Source of the DNA: Sediminicola arcticus
Lineage (GTDB): Bacteria; Bacteroidota; Bacteroidia; Flavobacteriales; Flavobacteriaceae
Length of the DNA: 64,000 nt
Reading direction: 5' to 3'
NCBI RefSeq assembly: GCF_040566695.1
Contig: NZ_JBEXAE010000003.1
Coordinates: 62,001 to 126,000 of the forward strand
The notes below the pieces were generated by a model. It saw only the letters and a program-made list of their open reading frames with translations, was not told where the DNA came from and did no database searches. Positions 60,299 through 64,000 of this stretch are shown piece after piece. Made by a program: the position numbers and the translations under genes. Position 1 is the stretch's first letter, and each line of letters opens with the position of its first letter.

Positions 60299-61990
60299 AT
60301 GTCTGACGATAAAAAAGTCATTTTTTCCATGTCTGGGGTTACTAAAACCTATAAGACAGCCAATACACCTGTATTAAAAAATATCTATTTGAGTTTTTTC
60401 TACGGGGCTAAGATTGGAATATTAGGTCTTAACGGGTCTGGTAAGTCTACCTTATTGAAGATTATCGCCGGGGTTGATAAAAACTTTCAAGGAGATGTAG
60501 TCTTCTCCCCAGGGTATAAAGTAGGTTATTTGGAGCAAGAACCTCAATTGGATGAATCTAAAACGGTTTTAGAAATTGTCAAGGAGGGTGTAGCCGATAC
60601 TGTTGCCATTTTGGATGAATACAATAAGATCAACGATATGTTTGGTCTTCCTGAGGTTTATGAGGATGCAGATAAGATGCAAAAGCTTATGGATAAACAG
60701 GCAGAACTTCAGGATAAGATAGATGCCTCCGACGCTTGGGAATTGGATACCAAATTAGAAATAGCCATGGATGCTCTGCGAACTCCTGAACCTGATAAAA
60801 AGATTGGGGTTCTTTCTGGAGGGGAAAGAAGGCGAGTGGCACTTTGCAGGTTATTATTACAGGAGCCAGAAATATTATTATTGGATGAACCTACCAACCA
60901 TTTGGATGCAGAGTCTGTACATTGGTTGGAGCATCATTTGGCGCAATACAAGGGAACTGTTATTGCAGTAACACATGATAGATATTTTCTTGATAATGTA
61001 GCAGGATGGATTTTAGAATTGGATAGGGGAGAAGGTATTCCTTGGAAGGGAAATTATTCCTCTTGGTTGGAGCAAAAATCCAAACGCATGGCCGACGAGA
61101 GCAAAGTGGCTTCTAAAAGACAAAAAACATTAGAGAGAGAGTTGGAGTGGGTACGTCAAGGAGCAAAAGGAAGACAGACCAAGCAAAAAGCTCGTTTAAA
61201 GAACTATGATAAATTACTAAGTCAGGATCAAAAACAATTGGATGAAAACTTAGAAATTTATATTCCAAATGGTCCTAGATTGGGAACAAATGTAATAGAG
61301 GCCATTGGAGTTAGTAAAGCTTATGGCGATAAATTGCTGTATGAAGACTTGAACTTTAAATTACCACAAGCAGGAATTGTTGGTGTTATTGGGCCAAACG
61401 GTGCTGGTAAAACCACTATTTTTAAGATGATCATGGGAGAAGAAGCCCCTGATAGTGGTGAATTTGTGGTTGGTGATACAGCAAAGATTGCTTACGTAGA
61501 TCAGAAACATTCCAATATTAACCCAGAGAAAACAATTTGGCAGAACTTCAGTGATGAGCAAGAGTTAATTATGATGGGAGGCAGGCAGGTAAACTCTAGA
61601 GCGTACCTGAGCAGATTTAACTTTTCTGGTAGTGAACAGAATAAAAAGGTAGATATGCTCTCTGGGGGGGAACGCAACAGATTGCATTTAGCCATGACGT
61701 TAAAGGAAGAGGGTAACGTTCTATTACTAGATGAGCCTACAAATGATTTGGATGTAAATACCTTACGAGCCTTAGAGGAAGGATTGGAGAATTTTGCAGG
61801 TTGTGCAGTGGTCATTTCCCACGATAGATGGTTTTTGGATAGGATCTGTACTCATATCCTTGCCTTTGAAGGGGATTCTCAGGTGTATTTCTTTGAAGGA
61901 TCATTCTCTGATTATGAAGAAAACAAGAAGAAACGTTTAGGCGGAGACCTAATGCCAAAACGTATCAAGTATAAGAAGCTGATTCGCTAA
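60299..61990 (+). CDS. ettA: Energy-dependent translational throttle protein EttA (ABC-F)
   Basis: 563 residues. Two intact ABC domains: Walker A GLNGSGKSTLL and GPNGAGKTTIF, signatures LSGGERRRVALC and LSGGERNRLHLA, Walker B LLLDEPTNHLDAES and LLLDEPTNDLDVNT. An Arm-like insertion in domain 1 (about 95-150, EVYEDADKMQKLMDKQAELQ) and a basic linker (KGRQTKQKARLKNYDKLL) fit EttA, which binds the ribosomal E site and gates elongation with ATP/ADP state. Complete sites here contrast with the ABC-F gene at 13929. Confidence 0.95.
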   Translation: MSDDKKVIFSMSGVTKTYKTANTPVLKNIYLSFFYGAKIGILGLNGSGKSTLLKIIAGVDKNFQGDVVFSPGYKVGYLEQEPQLDESKTVLEIVKEGVADTVAILDEYNKINDMFGLPEVYEDADKMQKLMDKQAELQDKIDASDAWELDTKLEIAMDALRTPEPDKKIGVLSGGERRRVALCRLLLQEPEILLLDEPTNHLDAESVHWLEHHLAQYKGTVIAVTHDRYFLDNVAGWILELDRGEGIPWKGNYSSWLEQKSKRMADESKVASKRQKTLERELEWVRQGAKGRQTKQKARLKNYDKLLSQDQKQLDENLEIYIPNGPRLGTNVIEAIGVSKAYGDKLLYEDLNFKLPQAGIVGVIGPNGAGKTTIFKMIMGEEAPDSGEFVVGDTAKIAYVDQKHSNINPEKTIWQNFSDEQELIMMGGRQVNSRAYLSRFNFSGSEQNKKVDMLSGGERNRLHLAMTLKEEGNVLLLDEPTNDLDVNTLRALEEGLENFAGCAVVISHDRWFLDRICTHILAFEGDSQVYFFEGSFSDYEENKKKRLGGDLMPKRIKYKKLIR

Positions 61991-62011
61991 GAATGTATTC
62001 AGTAGAAGACA

Positions 62012-62043
62012 AAAAAAATCCCGTTGAAGAACGGGATTTTTTT
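62012..62043. terminator. Bidirectional terminator after ettA
   Basis: 62012-62025 pairs with 62030-62043 around GAAG (core AATCCCGTT/AACGGGATT), flanked by A and T runs. It serves ettA and the convergent metallo-hydrolase gene. Confidence 0.92.
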
Positions 62044-62054
62044 ATAGGATATAC

Positions 62055-62849
62055 TTAATATGTTTCTTTTGGATACCAATCTAACTGGATTACCTTGATT
62101 TCAGAATTTCCTTTTTCTACCAAAGCTTTGAATTTTGATACATCACTTACATTAGGATTTCCTCTATAGTGGTATGGGTAAACTTGCGTTGGTTTAAATT
62201 CTAATATGGCATCGGCAGCACTTTCTTCTGTCATGGTGTAAGGAAGATTCATACAGACAAAGGCAATATCAATATTTTCCAAGGCTCTCATTTCCGGAAT
62301 ATCCTCCGTATCACCTGAAAAATAAATTCGCTTACCACCCATGTTGAGGACATATCCGTTACCCCTTCCTTTGGTATGCATTTGTAGGGCTTCCTTTCTT
62401 AGGTTGTACATAGGTATAGCCTCTACTGTAATACCATATCGTTCTTTTGAATCTCCATTGTTTAAAATATCCAATTGAGTTGCAAATTCTGCCGGCATTT
62501 TATCAGCTACCGCCTGAGGCACAATTATTTTTGCCTTTTCAGTATTAAGTCCCTGCAGCGTTTCTAGATCAAAATGATCACCGTGTATATCGGTAATTAG
62601 AATTAAGTCGGGCTGCTTTTGACCTTCATAGGCTACAGCTCCTCCAATTGGATCTACATAAATAGTTAGGTCACCCCATTCCAAGATGGTGCTTGCATGT
62701 TCAATTGGGATAATTTTAATCTCGTTCTCCACTTTTACTACAGGAGTTGATTCTACGGCCATATTTTCATTTGACTTTTCTTTAGGGGTTTCCTTACTAC
62801 TCACTAGAAGGGAAGAAAAAATAGAAAACACTAATACTATTGATCTCAT
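62055..62849 (-). CDS. Exported metallo-beta-lactamase-fold hydrolase (UlaG-like)
   Basis: 264 residues. Signal-like N-terminus (MRSIVLVFSIFSSLLVSSKE) without a lipobox cysteine, then a Glu/Lys-rich linker and the domain: IIPIEHASTILEWGDLTIYV, metal motif LITDIHGDHFD, RIYFSGDTEDIPEM, and a final YPYHYRGNP. The first metal motif has Asp where HxHxDH has its first His (TDIHGDH), as in several UlaG-like members. Substrate unknown. Confidence 0.85.
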   Translation of the reverse strand: MRSIVLVFSIFSSLLVSSKETPKEKSNENMAVESTPVVKVENEIKIIPIEHASTILEWGDLTIYVDPIGGAVAYEGQKQPDLILITDIHGDHFDLETLQGLNTEKAKIIVPQAVADKMPAEFATQLDILNNGDSKERYGITVEAIPMYNLRKEALQMHTKGRGNGYVLNMGGKRIYFSGDTEDIPEMRALENIDIAFVCMNLPYTMTEESAADAILEFKPTQVYPYHYRGNPNVSDVSKFKALVEKGNSEIKVIQLDWYPKETY

Positions 62850-62939
62850 AAATTGAATATTTTTATGCTAAAGATATCTTAGATTTTGATGGTAACTTCA
62901 AGATTTAAATCAATTAAAACTTTAGTCTTATAAGTTTAA

Positions 62940-63404
62940 TCAATCTAGTAGCAATTCCATTTTGATATTGCTTCTTTTATAGGGAGTATTGGTTTCAAGA
63001 TCTATTTCCTTAAACCCATATTTTTTGTAGATATATAGGGCGTTTTCTAGTTTTGTATTGGAGTACAAGAGTATTTTGTCCCAACCTTGTAATTTGGCAT
63101 AAGCAATGGCATAATCCATTAAACCCTGACCAATTTTTAATCCTTGATATTCCGGATCTACAGCCATTTTACCCAGTTCGTATATCTTTTCATTAATTTT
63201 TATAAATGAAAAACATCCAACTATGGAATCTTGGTACTTTGCATAGAAGATATAGCCCCCTTTTTTTATGATTGTCTTTTCGCAGTTTTCTAGAAGCTCG
63301 GCATCATGTGGTTCTACATGAAAGTATTTCTCTAACCAGGCTATATTAAGCTCTTTAAAGGATTGTGCATATTTGGGCTCAAATGGTATTATTTCTAGGG
63401 ACAT
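62940..63404 (-). CDS. GNAT-family N-acetyltransferase
   Basis: 154 residues, single GNAT domain: LEIIPFEPKYAQSFKELNIA, strand SIVGCFSFIKI, acetyl-CoA loop VDPEYQGLKIGQGLMDYAIA (QxxGxG/A type), and LLYSNTKLENALYIYKKYGF. Cytoplasmic acetyltransferase of unknown acceptor. Standalone. Confidence 0.88.
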   Translation of the reverse strand: MSLEIIPFEPKYAQSFKELNIAWLEKYFHVEPHDAELLENCEKTIIKKGGYIFYAKYQDSIVGCFSFIKINEKIYELGKMAVDPEYQGLKIGQGLMDYAIAYAKLQGWDKILLYSNTKLENALYIYKKYGFKEIDLETNTPYKRSNIKMELLLD

Positions 63405-63584
63405 ATAAATATTACATATAAAATGATCGCATAAAATTAAGGTTAAGATTCATTTATTGTGTGTAATAAAAATTTTTTTCCACAAAAAAATCTAAAAGAA
63501 CAATTGTGACGTATATAGTCCTATACAAACAATCAACTTTTTACATAAAGTAAAATCATCTAAAGAATATTTAATAATTTAATT

Positions 63585-64000
63585 ATGACTGAGACTAAAA
63601 ACAATAACAGTTTAAAAGTAATCGCAGGATTGCTAGGTATCATTTTATTGGGGACAATTATCTATACCGTAAGTCTATACAAGGACAAGCAAGAGACCAC
63701 TAAAATAATGTTACAAGAAAAACAATCGGTGGTTGAGGATTTAGAAAGTTTGGAGTCTGAGTACGCAAAGGCTATTATGGAAAGTAATGAAACCAACGAA
63801 GAATTGGTTATCGCTAGGGATAAGATTGCTAAATACATTGATTCTGTTAAAACAATGAAAGGTGATATTTCTTCTTTGTACAGATTCAGAAATCAGGTTA
63901 CTGTCTTAAAGAAAGAAAGAGAGCAATTGATGAAACAAGTTGATTCTCTTACTAGATCTAACAGTAGATTGGCTATGCAGAGAGATAGCACATTTGTAGA
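63585..64000 (+). CDS. Coiled-coil membrane protein, truncated by the right edge
   Basis: Open from ATG at 63585 to the window end (138 codons seen). One N-terminal membrane helix (LKVIAGLLGIILLGTIIYTV), then a long charged coiled coil in the periplasm (EKQSVVEDLESLESEYAKAI, NQVTVLKKEREQLMKQVDSL). Similar proteins occur in many Bacteroidota. No function assigned. The reading frame passes the right edge. Confidence 0.75.
   Translation, partial: MTETKNNNSLKVIAGLLGIILLGTIIYTVSLYKDKQETTKIMLQEKQSVVEDLESLESEYAKAIMESNETNEELVIARDKIAKYIDSVKTMKGDISSLYRFRNQVTVLKKEREQLMKQVDSLTRSNSRLAMQRDSTFV

Overview
The window is an AT-rich chromosomal segment of a marine-type member of the Flavobacteriaceae (Bacteroidota). 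The evidence is the promoter style: many genes are preceded by the Bacteroidota -7 box TAnnTTTG rather than a sigma70 -10, and Shine-Dalgarno sequences are essentially absent. Also typical are the many small SPII lipoproteins, LytTR regulators, TPR-fused histidine kinases, menaquinone genes, a short LeuA, and TonB-plug/CarboxypepD_reg proteins. I see no tRNA or rRNA gene, CRISPR array, insertion sequence or prophage. It reads as stable core chromosome with some small lineage-specific loci.

Layout. 1-3.1 kb: fumarylacetoacetase (cut by the left edge) divergent from glyA, with a perfect inverted repeat between them. 3.3-7.2 kb: a TPR/lipoprotein histidine kinase with its response regulator, a 52-residue lipoprotein, and a LytTR regulator whose receiver has lost its phospho-acceptor. 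7.3-10.3 kb: beta-helix lipoprotein, thioesterase and glutaminyl cyclase in one operon. 10.56 kb: SRP RNA with a textbook promoter. 10.8-17.8 kb: SDR, transaldolase, a cysteine-less thioredoxin-fold lipoprotein, a YbiT-like ABC-F protein with one degenerate ATP site, and two tandem fasciclin genes, the second a pseudogene. 17.9-32.5 kb: pheT, a TlpA-like lipoprotein, leuA-leuB, a DMT transporter, panB with an RluA synthase, serine dehydratase and dnaK. 32.6-38 kb: secreted proteins of unknown role, including two tandem paralogues with conserved upstream palindromes beside a Crp/Fnr regulator.

38.2-52.5 kb holds a dispersed menaquinone set: hotdog thioesterase, menF, menD, menA, menC and menE, but no menB or menH. 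Interleaved are DUF2853, an S1 protein, a SPOR-like protein, a LytTR/HisKA_2 two-component pair, a UPF0173 hydrolase, an SDR and a CPBP protease. 52.5-64 kb: secreted M24 peptidase, a large TonB-plug protein without a beta-barrel, DoxX, an acyl-CoA carboxylase beta subunit, a Gfo/Idh/MocA oxidoreductase, a 60-residue membrane protein followed by EttA, a periplasmic metallo-hydrolase, a GNAT enzyme and the start of a coiled-coil membrane protein.

No single large undescribed system stands out. The most distinctive signals are small and regulatory: (i) palindromes at matched positions upstream of the two tandem secreted paralogues next to a Crp/Fnr gene, one with a compensatory base change; (ii) two direct repeats with an exact 21-bp period, as LytTR proteins use; (iii) one shared palindrome, ATTTGATA-N7-TATCAAAT, over two unrelated promoters; (iv) a possible small RNA between the LytTR gene and its kinase; and (v) proteins with coherent loss of key residues. 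All functions are assigned from sequence reading and family knowledge; no database search was run.
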